Origin: an uncultured Amylibacter sp.
GTDB taxonomy: Bacteria; Pseudomonadota; Alphaproteobacteria; Rhodobacterales; Rhodobacteraceae
Assembly: GCA_937944065.1 (NCBI GenBank)
Contig: CALDZS010000102.1
Coordinates: 1 to 39,587, forward strand
Direction of reading: 5' to 3'
Length of the DNA: 39,587 nucleotides
Part shown: positions 32,871 to 39,587 of the stretch, in pieces
How positions within the stretch are numbered: the stretch's first letter is position 1
How the letters are laid out: every line of letters starts with the position of its first letter
Program-made: the position numbers and the translations under genes
The notes under the pieces: model-generated
Seen by the model: only the letters and a program-made list of their open reading frames with translations
Database searches by the model: none
What the model was told of the DNA's origin: nothing

Positions 32871-32903
32871 AAAAACCCCCAAGCCGTTAAGCGAGGGGGT
32901 TTG
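32871..32903 (-). terminator. Intrinsic terminator of rpsU
   Basis: AAACCCCC (32873-32880) pairs with GGGGGTTT (32895-32902). Read on the minus strand the stem is followed by a T-rich run. It lies about 40 bases after the rpsU stop. Confidence 0.8.
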
Positions 32904-32941
32904 ACATCAAAATCCAAAAGGACTTCTAAATTCGTTTGGTA

Positions 32942-33148
32942 TTATAGCATACCTTCGCGTTGTAGCTTTTTACGAGCCAACTTGCGTGCACGACGAACTG
33001 CTTCAGCCTTTTCACGAGCTTTCTTGATCGACGGTTTCTCAAAATGTTGCTTAAGCTTCATTTCACGGAACACGCCTTCACGTTGCAATTTCTTCTTCAG
33101 CGCACGAAGCGCTTGGTCGACATTGTTATCACGAACCTGTACCTGCAT
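32942..33148 (-). CDS. rpsU: 30S ribosomal protein S21
   Basis: 68 residues, typical bS21: MQVQVRDNNVDQALRALKKK, then REGVFREMKLKQHFEKPS, and a basic C-terminal helix (RRARKLARKKLQREGML). The protein sits by the anti-Shine-Dalgarno region of the 30S subunit. A ribosome-binding site (AAAGGTGGTG) and a good sigma-70-like promoter lie upstream, and a terminator downstream, so it is a single-gene unit divergent from the COQ9 gene. Confidence 0.97.
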   Translation of the reverse strand: MQVQVRDNNVDQALRALKKKLQREGVFREMKLKQHFEKPSIKKAREKAEAVRRARKLARKKLQREGML

Positions 33149-33200
33149 GTGGTTTTCACCACCTTTCTAGAGTTAGAGTTGCGTAAACGCAGGAAATCGC

Positions 33201-33229
33201 CGTATAGCAAGGGCAAGATATCTTGTCGA
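33201..33229 (-). promoter_or_regulatory. Candidate promoter of rpsU
   Basis: On the minus strand TCGACA (33229-33224) and TATACG (33206-33201) are separated by 17 bases, close to the sigma-70 consensus. Transcription would start near 33194, giving a 5' leader of about 45 bases. Assigned by eye. Confidence 0.5.
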
Positions 33230-33244
33230 GTCAGGAGTTGGCAT

Positions 33245-33937
33245 ATGAAACGCAAGACAGAAACAGATCACATCGCCGATACGCGTGCCGCACTGGTGCA
33301 AGCGGCACTGCCGCACGTGACGTTTGATGGTTGGTCAGATACCACATTTAACCTTGCAGTTACCGATGCTGATGTGGATGCAGGATTGTCCATGCAGGCT
33401 TGCCCGCGCAAAGGTCTGGATTTGGCAATTGCCTATCACCGCACCGGTGACGCTGGTTTGGCTGCGCTGTTGGCAAAGACTGATTTGGCAGATATGCGGT
33501 TTCGTGATCGTGTCGCTTACGCCATAAAAGAACGGTTGCTAGCAGCAGATAAAGAGGCGGTGCGCCGTGGCATGGCGCTGTTTGCTTTGCCGCAGAACGC
33601 ACCCGAAGGTGCGAAACTATTATGGGAAACAGCCGATACGATTTGGATCGGATTGGGCGACACGTCTGATGATCTGAACTGGTACACTAAGCGGGCATCC
33701 TTGTCGGCAGTGTATTCTTCGACCGTGTTGTTTTGGTTGGGAGATACATCAGAAAATGCCCAAGACACGTGGGATTTTCTGGATCGCCGCATTGAAAATG
33801 TTATGCAGTTTGAAAAACTAAAAGCTCGCTTTAAAGACACGCCAATTGCCAAAGGGCTGAACGGTTTGTTTGACAAAGTAACGGCACCCTCAAAAACAGC
33901 GCCAGCGGATTTGCCGGGCCACATTAAAAACAGCTAA
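33245..33937 (+). CDS. COQ9 family ubiquinone biosynthesis protein
   Basis: 230-residue COQ9 homologue. COQ9 binds lipids and presents ubiquinone intermediates to the hydroxylase COQ7 at the membrane. Family features are the TetR-like helical start (TRAALVQAALPHVTFDGWSD) and the C-terminal DLNWYTKRASLSAVYSSTVLFWL, with WDFLDRRIENVMQFEKLK after it. ATG 33245 follows AGGAGTTGGC; upstream in-frame starts would overlap rpsU and are rejected. Followed after 10 bases by the aminotransferase gene. Confidence 0.94.
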   Translation: MKRKTETDHIADTRAALVQAALPHVTFDGWSDTTFNLAVTDADVDAGLSMQACPRKGLDLAIAYHRTGDAGLAALLAKTDLADMRFRDRVAYAIKERLLAADKEAVRRGMALFALPQNAPEGAKLLWETADTIWIGLGDTSDDLNWYTKRASLSAVYSSTVLFWLGDTSENAQDTWDFLDRRIENVMQFEKLKARFKDTPIAKGLNGLFDKVTAPSKTAPADLPGHIKNS

Positions 33938-33947
33938 GGAATATATC

Positions 33948-34811
33948 ATGGGATTGGGCGGAAAAATTGCCACCTATTATGAAGGCGCGTGGCACGATGA
34001 AAATCTTGCAATCATTGGTGCGGCGGATCACGCAGCGTGGCTGGGGTCGACCGTATTTGACGGGGCGCGTCAATTCGAAGGTGTGCGTCCTGATTTGATG
34101 CTGAACTGTGAACGTATCGTTGCATCGGCGCGTGTCATCGGGCTGACACCATCGATAACAGCACAAGAGATTTTTGATATAACCGAAGAGGGATGCAAAC
34201 GGTTTGCGCCAGACGCTGTTTTGTACATTCGCCCCATGATGTGGGCCAAAGAAGGCACGCCAGGGATAATCGACGTTGACCCAGACAGTACAGGATTTTC
34301 GATCTGCCTAGAGGAGTTGCCGATACCAGAGATTGGTCAGTTTAATCTAGGTGTATCAGAGTTTCGCCGCCCGCGCCAAGATATGGCGCTGACGACAGCC
34401 AAAGCTGGGTCATTATACGCGAATAACGGGCGCATTATGGCGGATGCACGCCGCCGAGGTTTTTCCAATGCGCTGTCCTTGGACGTTGATGGTAATGTTG
34501 CTGAAACGGCCAGCACCAACGTGTTTTTGGTGCGCGATGGAGAGGTTTGGACACCGACACCGAACGGTACATTTTTGAACGGTTTGAATCGTCAGCGGGT
34601 GATCAAACTGCTACGTGCAGATGGATACAAGGTACACGAGGACAGTCTAACGCTAACTGATTTTGATCAGGCGGACGAAATTTTCTGCACTGGCAATATC
34701 GCAAAGATCATGCCAGTGGCGCGCTATCTTGATCGCAGTATGGGCGCGTGTCCGGTGACAATGAAAGCAAGAGAACTGTATTGGGATTTCGCCCATTCGA
34801 AAGGATCTTAA
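33948..34811 (+). CDS. Branched-chain amino acid aminotransferase (class IV)
   Basis: 287-residue PLP enzyme of fold type IV that interconverts branched-chain amino acids and their 2-oxo acids. The PLP lysine is Lys152 in TTAKAGSLYANNGRI. The N-terminal GSTVFDGARQFEG strand, YIRPMMWA and the ETASTNVFLVRDGEVWTP segment near 184-201, with NGLNRQRVI after it, are typical. It is close to IlvE, though class IV relatives such as D-amino acid transaminases cannot be fully excluded. It converges with the TPR protein gene 13 bases later. Confidence 0.88.
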   Translation: MGLGGKIATYYEGAWHDENLAIIGAADHAAWLGSTVFDGARQFEGVRPDLMLNCERIVASARVIGLTPSITAQEIFDITEEGCKRFAPDAVLYIRPMMWAKEGTPGIIDVDPDSTGFSICLEELPIPEIGQFNLGVSEFRRPRQDMALTTAKAGSLYANNGRIMADARRRGFSNALSLDVDGNVAETASTNVFLVRDGEVWTPTPNGTFLNGLNRQRVIKLLRADGYKVHEDSLTLTDFDQADEIFCTGNIAKIMPVARYLDRSMGACPVTMKARELYWDFAHSKGS

Positions 34812-34824
34812 GGATTGTGATTCG

Positions 34825-35694
34825 TCACTTTGCCTGAACTTCGCCCCAATAAGATGTGGCCACGATATTCGCGCCGTTGAGACCTTGCGCCTTGATCTCT
34901 GCCAATATCTCTTCGGCTTTGGCATAGCTGATATTGCTGCCATAGGTCGCGGTAATCAGACCAGAATCACGTCGAAACAAGTGCAGCTTGGATGGTGCCA
35001 CGGCCAATCTTTCTGCCATCCGAAGGCGAGCCGTTTTCGCGGCTTTTTCATCCCTTGTGCTGAACAAAGCCACACCATAAATGCCTGGAATATCTTTGTT
35101 TCCAGCGCGCTGAACGGCCAACATGGATTGCACTACCTCTAGGTTTGACTTGGCTAGTTTTGATCCAAGGCGCATGGCTTTTTCAAAGTTTTTTTGTGCT
35201 TTTTCGAATTGGCGCGTGGTCAGATAAGCAAAGCCAGTATTGTTATAGACCTTGGTCTTTGTTGCATCTGGCAAAGTCAAAAAGGTTGGGTTCGCCTGTT
35301 GTGTCTCGAAATTGGAAATTGCGGGATCGTACTGCTTTGTCTTCAGATATGTGTAGCCCAAAATGTTATGGATCGCTTGTTTGCTGTGATCTTCTGGAGT
35401 GGCTATTTCTGCGGCAACAGACAATGACTCGATTGCTGCGTTAAACTCTTCTAGATTTATCGCAACGCGACCAAGCTCGTAGAGCACGCAAAAATTTTGA
35501 GGAGCTTGACGATCCAGTGCTCGTAGCGCTGCTTGCGCCCTTAGATAATTTGCGTCTTCGCGCAGTTTGATCGCTTCCATCAGCGCAATATGATCGGGGG
35601 TCGAAGGGGCAAAGCCGTGATCACACCCCTCGGCAAAGGCCGTCTGTGCTGTGATGGTGAAAAATACTGCGGTGGTGATCAAGAAGTGTTTCAA
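34825..35694 (-). CDS. Secreted TPR protein with SPOR-like C-terminus
   Basis: 289 residues. Signal peptide MKHFLITTAVFFTITAQTAFA, then TPR helices at about 35-190 (NILGYTYLKTKQYDPAISNF; NNTGFAYLTTRQFEKAQKNF). The last 80 residues (IYGVALFSTRDEKAAKTARL to GANIVATSYWGE) resemble a SPOR fold, which binds denuded glycan strands at the septum. It overlaps the upstream membrane-protein gene by 4 bases. A periplasmic scaffold role in envelope or division is plausible; substrate binding is not shown. Confidence 0.8.
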   Translation of the reverse strand: MKHFLITTAVFFTITAQTAFAEGCDHGFAPSTPDHIALMEAIKLREDANYLRAQAALRALDRQAPQNFCVLYELGRVAINLEEFNAAIESLSVAAEIATPEDHSKQAIHNILGYTYLKTKQYDPAISNFETQQANPTFLTLPDATKTKVYNNTGFAYLTTRQFEKAQKNFEKAMRLGSKLAKSNLEVVQSMLAVQRAGNKDIPGIYGVALFSTRDEKAAKTARLRMAERLAVAPSKLHLFRRDSGLITATYGSNISYAKAEEILAEIKAQGLNGANIVATSYWGEVQAK

Positions 35695-36233
35695 AACCCG
35701 CTCTCCCGTTCTGTGGACGCACCTGGCGTGATCGCGGCGTTCCTACTGACAAGAGTTTGCTGTAAAGAGGCGACTTCGGCTTCTAGCCCACTGATAATGT
35801 CTTTGATTTTGCCGAAGTCCAAATCGACCGTTCCAGAGGGCACTTTAGTGTCACGGATCAGAATACGTTTATCTCCGCCGCCCATATCCTCTTGGCTCCA
35901 TGCCAAAAATTCGCCGTTGATGCGCAGTCTCAGCTTGTCTGAGTGGCGAAAATTAATGGGGCGCGTGTCAAGGGTCAACAAAACTGTTTCGGCGCGCGGC
36001 GGAAAGAGTTGTTGAATTAACGTTTGGGAAAGACCTGCGGCCATCACCAACGCAGATAGATACATAAATCGCGTGATGGCGTCTTTTTGGGTGTTTAGAA
36101 TTTCTATCGGCCGATCTGAAGTTTCGACCAGTTTCTGCAAAAGCTTGTAGGCCAGATACATCAGTATGACAGCAAAACCGACAAAACCGGTTTGTAACAA
36201 ATCAACTATATTTACACCGAATAGACCTTTCAT
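35691..36233 (-). CDS. Membrane protein of unknown function, partner of the TPR/SPOR protein
   Basis: 180 residues. Two membrane helices (about 8-31 and 53-72) precede a C-terminal domain of beta-strand character (TVLLTLDTRPINFRHSDKLR, RILIRDTKVPSGTVDLDFG), ending in a short coiled-coil-like Glu/Gln-rich helix. No family recognised. I start at ATG 36233, directly after GGAGGACGTT; an in-frame start at 36269 lacks such a site. The ATGA overlap with the TPR gene indicates a two-gene operon, so the two products probably act together in the envelope. Confidence 0.8.
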   Translation of the reverse strand: MKGLFGVNIVDLLQTGFVGFAVILMYLAYKLLQKLVETSDRPIEILNTQKDAITRFMYLSALVMAAGLSQTLIQQLFPPRAETVLLTLDTRPINFRHSDKLRLRINGEFLAWSQEDMGGGDKRILIRDTKVPSGTVDLDFGKIKDIISGLEAEVASLQQTLVSRNAAITPGASTERESGF

Positions 36234-36357
36234 AACGTCCTCCAAGGCTGCACAAGAAAAGACATGCAACCTAAAGGAGTGTAGCAGGGGTGCGCATTAT
36301 TGACTGTGACGAACCTCACGCAACCAGCGAAATGATGGGTGAACGTTACGCTGAACG

Positions 36358-36987
36358 CTAGCGGATAGGTGCCATGTCGGCGTTGGATAATGAACAATCG
36401 CGCATGTCAGTTCCGCAGTTGCGGAATTCTAGATCCTTGGTCAGGCAAATTCGAATCTCTTGAATACGTTTGGCTTTGCAAGTTGCCTGCATCTCAGCAT
36501 CATCCAATTCAGGGTTTGCCTCCATGAACGCATCCTCAATCACTTGGGCGGGCAGGCGGATATTTTTCTTGAGTTTGCGCAGAACCTCGGGCCGATTGAT
36601 CATATCATAGGCCTTGCGCGAGAGGTCGTAATACTCTTGTGCAGACAAACCAGTGCATACGCCATGCTTATTCCATTGATGCCAGGCCAGCCCCGAAGAC
36701 CCCATGATATCTGTCATCGATCCTGTCAAAGACTTGGACGGGCGGCGTTCACTGGTTTTACAAAAACTAGGCCAGCCTTGCTCATACTGTGGCCAAAGCC
36801 CGTGCAGTGTGAACCCAAACCCACGCCCTGCATCGCATTGCGGCGATTTGCGGCGGTCGCCTTCGTAAGCGCACCAAGAGGGTGTCCATGACAGCGAGAG
36901 AACATAGAAATCGAAATCCCCTGCGCGCTCACCTTTGGCATGTGCGGGCAAGGCGAACAGAAGGGCAAAAATCAACACTCGAAACAT
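36358..36987 (-). CDS. RNase T2 family ribonuclease
   Basis: 209 residues, secreted. The signal peptide is MFRVLIFALLFALPAHA. Conserved site I is FTLHGLWPQ with His62. Site II reads WHQWNKHGVC: His103, Gln104, Trp105, Lys107, His108. The classical enzyme has Glu at Gln104 (HEW-x-KHG). Paired cysteines fit the periplasmic fold. It would degrade RNA without base specificity; whether the Gln changes activity is not known. It is divergent from the trcR gene across 133 bases that carry two GANTC sites. Confidence 0.92.
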   Translation of the reverse strand: MFRVLIFALLFALPAHAKGERAGDFDFYVLSLSWTPSWCAYEGDRRKSPQCDAGRGFGFTLHGLWPQYEQGWPSFCKTSERRPSKSLTGSMTDIMGSSGLAWHQWNKHGVCTGLSAQEYYDLSRKAYDMINRPEVLRKLKKNIRLPAQVIEDAFMEANPELDDAEMQATCKAKRIQEIRICLTKDLEFRNCGTDMRDCSLSNADMAPIR

Positions 36988-37120
36988 CAGGGCTTTTCCT
37001 TTTGGCGATTCGGGTCTATATAGGCCAAGAATTCCCCCCTTGATACGGAAAGTTCATCGGCCAAAGCGGCTGATACCGGATTCTCGGAACGGGACAGTTG
37101 CATCTAAGAGGACGTAAATC

Positions 37121-37858
37121 ATGGCTCTACCAATTATGGCAAAAGCAACCGCTGTTTGGCTGGTTGATAATACAACACTGACCTTCAAGCAAATCTCTGA
37201 TTTTTGTGGTCTGCACGAGTTGGAAGTGAACGGCATCGCTGACGGTGAAGTGGGTATCGGCATTAAGGGTTTCGACCCGATCGCGAATAACCAACTGACC
37301 AAAGAAGAGATCGCAACGGCAGAGGCTGACCCGATCCACAAGTTGCAGTTGATGTATAATGCAGCCGCTGTAGGCGAAGAAAAGCGCCGTGGTCCGCGCT
37401 ACACACCGTTGTCAAAGCGCCAAGACCGCCCAGCGGGTATCCTGTGGCTGGTAAAATTCCACCCAGAACTGACAGACGGTCAGATTTCCAAGTTGGTTGG
37501 CACCACCAAACCAACGATCCAAGCCTTGCGCGAGCGCACCCATTGGAACATCAACAACATCACCCCGATTGATCCAGTCGCGTTGGGTTTGTGTAAACAG
37601 TTGGAATTGGACGCGGCTGTTCAAAAGGCTGCTAAGAAGGCGGCTAAAGACGGCACGACAATGTCTGACGAAGATCGTGCGAAATTGGTTAGCACAGAGC
37701 AATCGTTGCACATGCCAGCAGAGCCGAAGATCCCTGCTGCACTGGCCGGTTTGGAAACTTTCAGCCTAAACAATGATGACGCTGAAAAGTCAAAAGAAGC
37801 GGTAATTGATGCGGACAACCTGTTCAATCTGCCAGACGCCGACGAAGACGACGATTAA
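37121..37858 (+). CDS. trcR: Cell cycle transcriptional regulator TrcR (DUF1013)
   Basis: 245-residue DUF1013 protein. In Caulobacter the homologue is TrcR, a cell-cycle-linked transcriptional regulator that associates with RNA polymerase. Two helix-turn-helix-like units are visible: TLTFKQISDFCGLHELEVNG at 19-38 and LTDGQISKLVGTTKPTIQAL near 116. They are followed by an Ala/Lys-rich linker (VQKAAKKAAKD) and a strongly acidic tail (DADEDDD). AAGAGGACG precedes ATG 37121. Its length and the Rhodobacterales context fit well. Confidence 0.9.
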   Translation: MALPIMAKATAVWLVDNTTLTFKQISDFCGLHELEVNGIADGEVGIGIKGFDPIANNQLTKEEIATAEADPIHKLQLMYNAAAVGEEKRRGPRYTPLSKRQDRPAGILWLVKFHPELTDGQISKLVGTTKPTIQALRERTHWNINNITPIDPVALGLCKQLELDAAVQKAAKKAAKDGTTMSDEDRAKLVSTEQSLHMPAEPKIPAALAGLETFSLNNDDAEKSKEAVIDADNLFNLPDADEDDD

Positions 37859-37871
37859 GCAATACTGAATT

Positions 37872-37902
37872 CTGCCGCGCAGAACCTAATGCGCGGCAGT
37901 TT
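37872..37902 (+). terminator. Intrinsic terminator after trcR
   Basis: CTGCCGCGCA (37872-37881) pairs with TGCGCGGCAG (37890-37899) and is followed by TTT. The TAG stop of the convergent SDR gene (37886-37888) lies in its 8-base loop. Confidence 0.75.
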
Positions 37903-38698
37903 CTATTGGGTCGATCAGTGTGCGTCCACCGTCGACGGTGATGATTTGCCCGGTCATAAAGCTGGCGCTGTCAGATGCTAAAAACTCTATCACATCTGCT
38001 GCTTCTTCGGCTTCGCCTATGCGCCCCATTGGGGTGATGTCGGTCATAAGCTCGCGTAGATTTTCATCTTCTCCCAATGCTGTTTCTAGGCTGGCGCTAA
38101 GCACCGAACCAATAGCGACTGCATTAACCCGTATGCGTTGCTTTGCGAAACTAATGGCCAAGGAACGGGTCAATTGGTTCAGCGCCGCACATGACACTGA
38201 ATAAGCCAGCAGCGAAGGGTGTGTGCGATCGGCCGCGATAGAACTGAGGTTCACGATTGAACCGATGCTGCCTTCGCTGATGCCTTCTGCGTCTTCTTCT
38301 TGCTGAATGAACCGTTTTGCGATCAGTTGCGACAGACGAAGATTTGCCAGAACGTTTTGTTTGAACATCGCTTCAAAATTGTCGTAGCGCGGTTCCAACG
38401 CTTTGGATGCAAGAACCTGACGCGATGCGTTGATCAAGATATCCACGCGGTCAAACTCGTCCACAGTTGCAGATAGAAGATTTGCCAACGTTAGCTTTTC
38501 ACGCAAATCCCCTGCGAAATAAGACACGCGAAGATCCGTAGCGGTCAGCCGCTCACATTCTTCAACCAGCTTATCTTCATCCATGTCAGCCAGCATAACC
38601 TTGGCGCCGGCGGCCGCGAATTTTTGCGCAACAGCCAAGCCAATTCCGTTGGCAGCACCGGTCACGATGGCGGTCTTTCCTGCGATATTTGTAGACAT
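37886..38698 (-). CDS. SDR family protein with a degenerate catalytic motif
   Basis: 270 residues with a Rossmann fold. The cofactor loop TGAANGIG (13-20), the LADMD pocket and Ser152/Ser153 (NLSSIAAD) are present. The YxxxK motif reads Tyr166-Ser-Val-Ser-Cys170, so the catalytic lysine is missing, and the NNAG motif reads INAS. The C-terminal MTGQIITVDGGRTL segment is typical of 3-oxoacyl reductase-like SDRs. It may bind NAD(P) but act differently or serve a regulatory role. The gene follows the RsmC-like gene after 8 bases on the same strand. Confidence 0.88.
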   Translation of the reverse strand: MSTNIAGKTAIVTGAANGIGLAVAQKFAAAGAKVMLADMDEDKLVEECERLTATDLRVSYFAGDLREKLTLANLLSATVDEFDRVDILINASRQVLASKALEPRYDNFEAMFKQNVLANLRLSQLIAKRFIQQEEDAEGISEGSIGSIVNLSSIAADRTHPSLLAYSVSCAALNQLTRSLAISFAKQRIRVNAVAIGSVLSASLETALGEDENLRELMTDITPMGRIGEAEEAADVIEFLASDSASFMTGQIITVDGGRTLIDPIETAAH

Positions 38699-38706
38699 AC
38701 TCTTTC

Positions 38707-39587
38707 CTATCTTTCAGACCGAAGCGCGCGTGAAACACTACGCGATTTTGCCCCTGCTTTGGGACGCTTTGCGCTCATTACTTTGTAAGTTGGAGTCTCT
38801 TCCAGAACGTCCCATGTGCCGAATATTTCCGCTAGGGTCGATTCGTACGCCAACTGCCTGTTTGCCACCATAAACAACTGACCGTTAGGGTGTAGCATAT
38901 CAAACGCAGCACGGATGAACCGACGGCCCAAATCTGGCTCTGCCTGACGTGCTACGTGAAACGGCGGGTTCATGATGATGCATTTATAGCTGCCATCGTG
39001 TGGCATTGCGGTGACATCTTCCCAGTGGAAATCCGCGCGTGCATCGCTTACATTAGTTCGTGCGCAGGCAAGCGCTGATGCTTCTGCCTCGTACAAATCT
39101 AATGTGGTTATGTCGGGATTCGCGTCCAGCGCCGTTTTCGCCAGATATCCCCAGCCCGCGCCCAAATCAGCAACCTTACCAGACAAATTACCTTGAATAT
39201 GTGCTACCAACAGTTCCGACCCTTTGTCGATCGTTTCATGACTGAACATTCCGGCATGGGTGATCCAACTTTGGGAATTTTGTTTTGGCACTAGGGCGTT
39301 AATCCAACCGGCCATCTCTGCAGGCAGTTCGCCTTGATGATCGATTTGAATCACCTTTCCATGTGATTTTGAAAAGACGCTTGTGATATTCAGATGCTTG
39401 CGCACAGACTTAAGAATGCTTTCGATACCATCCGTTTTAGATCCATCGATGATCAGAACACCGCCTTTGGACAACAATCTGTATGCACTCGCTACGATTG
39501 CAAGGCTTTCTGCCTTTGATCGGATAAGTTCAACGATCGCTGTATCAGCAGTGGTTGGGAGTTTGGCAACAACATTCAAACCCTGAG
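38707..39587 (-). CDS. RsmC-like 16S rRNA guanine-N2 methyltransferase (5' end cut by window edge)
   Basis: Partial, at least 293 codons. The frame is open to the right edge, with QGLNVVAKLP leading in; the TTG at 39579 is probably internal rather than the start. The C-terminal half is a class I SAM methyltransferase: VADLGAGWGYLAKTAL for SAM binding and the catalytic CIIMNPPFHV for the target base. The N-terminal half is a degenerate methyltransferase-like domain (GGVLIIDGSKTDGIESIL), as in RsmC, which makes m2G1207 of 16S rRNA. RsmD or RlmG-like activity cannot be excluded. Confidence 0.88.
   Translation of the reverse strand, partial: QGLNVVAKLPTTADTAIVELIRSKAESLAIVASAYRLLSKGGVLIIDGSKTDGIESILKSVRKHLNITSVFSKSHGKVIQIDHQGELPAEMAGWINALVPKQNSQSWITHAGMFSHETIDKGSELLVAHIQGNLSGKVADLGAGWGYLAKTALDANPDITTLDLYEAEASALACARTNVSDARADFHWEDVTAMPHDGSYKCIIMNPPFHVARQAEPDLGRRFIRAAFDMLHPNGQLFMVANRQLAYESTLAEIFGTWDVLEETPTYKVMSAKRPKAGAKSRSVSRALRSER

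Noticed and set aside
39560..39587. Suspected frameshift at the start of the RsmC-like gene
   Set aside because: The frame reads on through CAG GGT TTG to the window edge without a stop, so the gene is simply cut by the window.

Overview
The window looks like a stretch of core chromosome from a marine alphaproteobacterium of the order Rhodobacterales (Roseobacter group). Supporting signs are the gene sets uvrC-pgsA-moaD-moaE and pyrB-pyrC-like-plsY, a plant-type glutamate-cysteine ligase, COQ9, a 46-residue aa3-oxidase subunit IV, and a DUF1013/TrcR regulator. Base composition is balanced and uniform. I see no transposase, integrase, phage gene, CRISPR array or plasmid backbone.

Layout. 1-3041: a glycine betaine/proline-type ABC uptake operon on the minus strand (ATPase, permease, binding protein). 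The binding-protein gene breaks off after about 42 codons at an abnormal junction near the left edge. 3278-5072: a secreted YceI protein converges with a cytochrome b561-YceI fusion. 5236-5312: initiator tRNA. 5419-8159: an S49 peptidase, a small Cys-rich membrane protein, a Ca/Na antiporter and a pteridine-reductase-like SDR. 8478-11828: uvrC, pgsA, moaD and moaE on the plus strand, preceded by an AT-rich gap with DnaA-box-like sites. 11825-14035: a coiled-coil membrane protein and an OmpA/BON protein. 14091-17801: UbiA, divergent from rsmE, an unknown membrane protein and gshA.

17855-21575 is a minus-strand operon: pyrB, a PH-like membrane protein, a dihydroorotase-like protein without its metal ligands, plsY and DUF805. 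Its first four genes are joined by 4-bp overlaps. 21690-23483: a uracil-DNA glycosylase-like protein, MoaB and a NUDIX hydrolase. 23536-28589: an RND efflux adaptor and pump. 28629-33148: YqgE, a Sua5-type enzyme, an MBL hydrolase, a DUF6173-like protein, the oxidase subunit IV, a lipoprotein, dodecin and ribosomal protein S21. 33245-36987: COQ9, a branched-chain aminotransferase, a TPR protein with a membrane partner, and RNase T2. 37121-39587: TrcR, a noncanonical SDR and an RsmC-like methyltransferase cut by the right edge.

Most of this is housekeeping: ubiquinone (UbiA, COQ9), molybdopterin (MoaD, MoaE, MoaB), pyrimidine, phospholipid (PgsA, PlsY), DNA repair (UvrC, UDG), RNA modification (RsmE, RsmC-like, TsaC/Sua5) and efflux. 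I found no convincing new multi-gene system. The best leads are several enzymes missing family-defining residues: the PyrC homologue, the second SDR, the UDG and RNase T2. Others are a duplicated C-terminal tail on the efflux adaptor, a possible permuted NlpC/P60 lipoprotein, DnaA-type boxes before uvrC, and the broken left edge.
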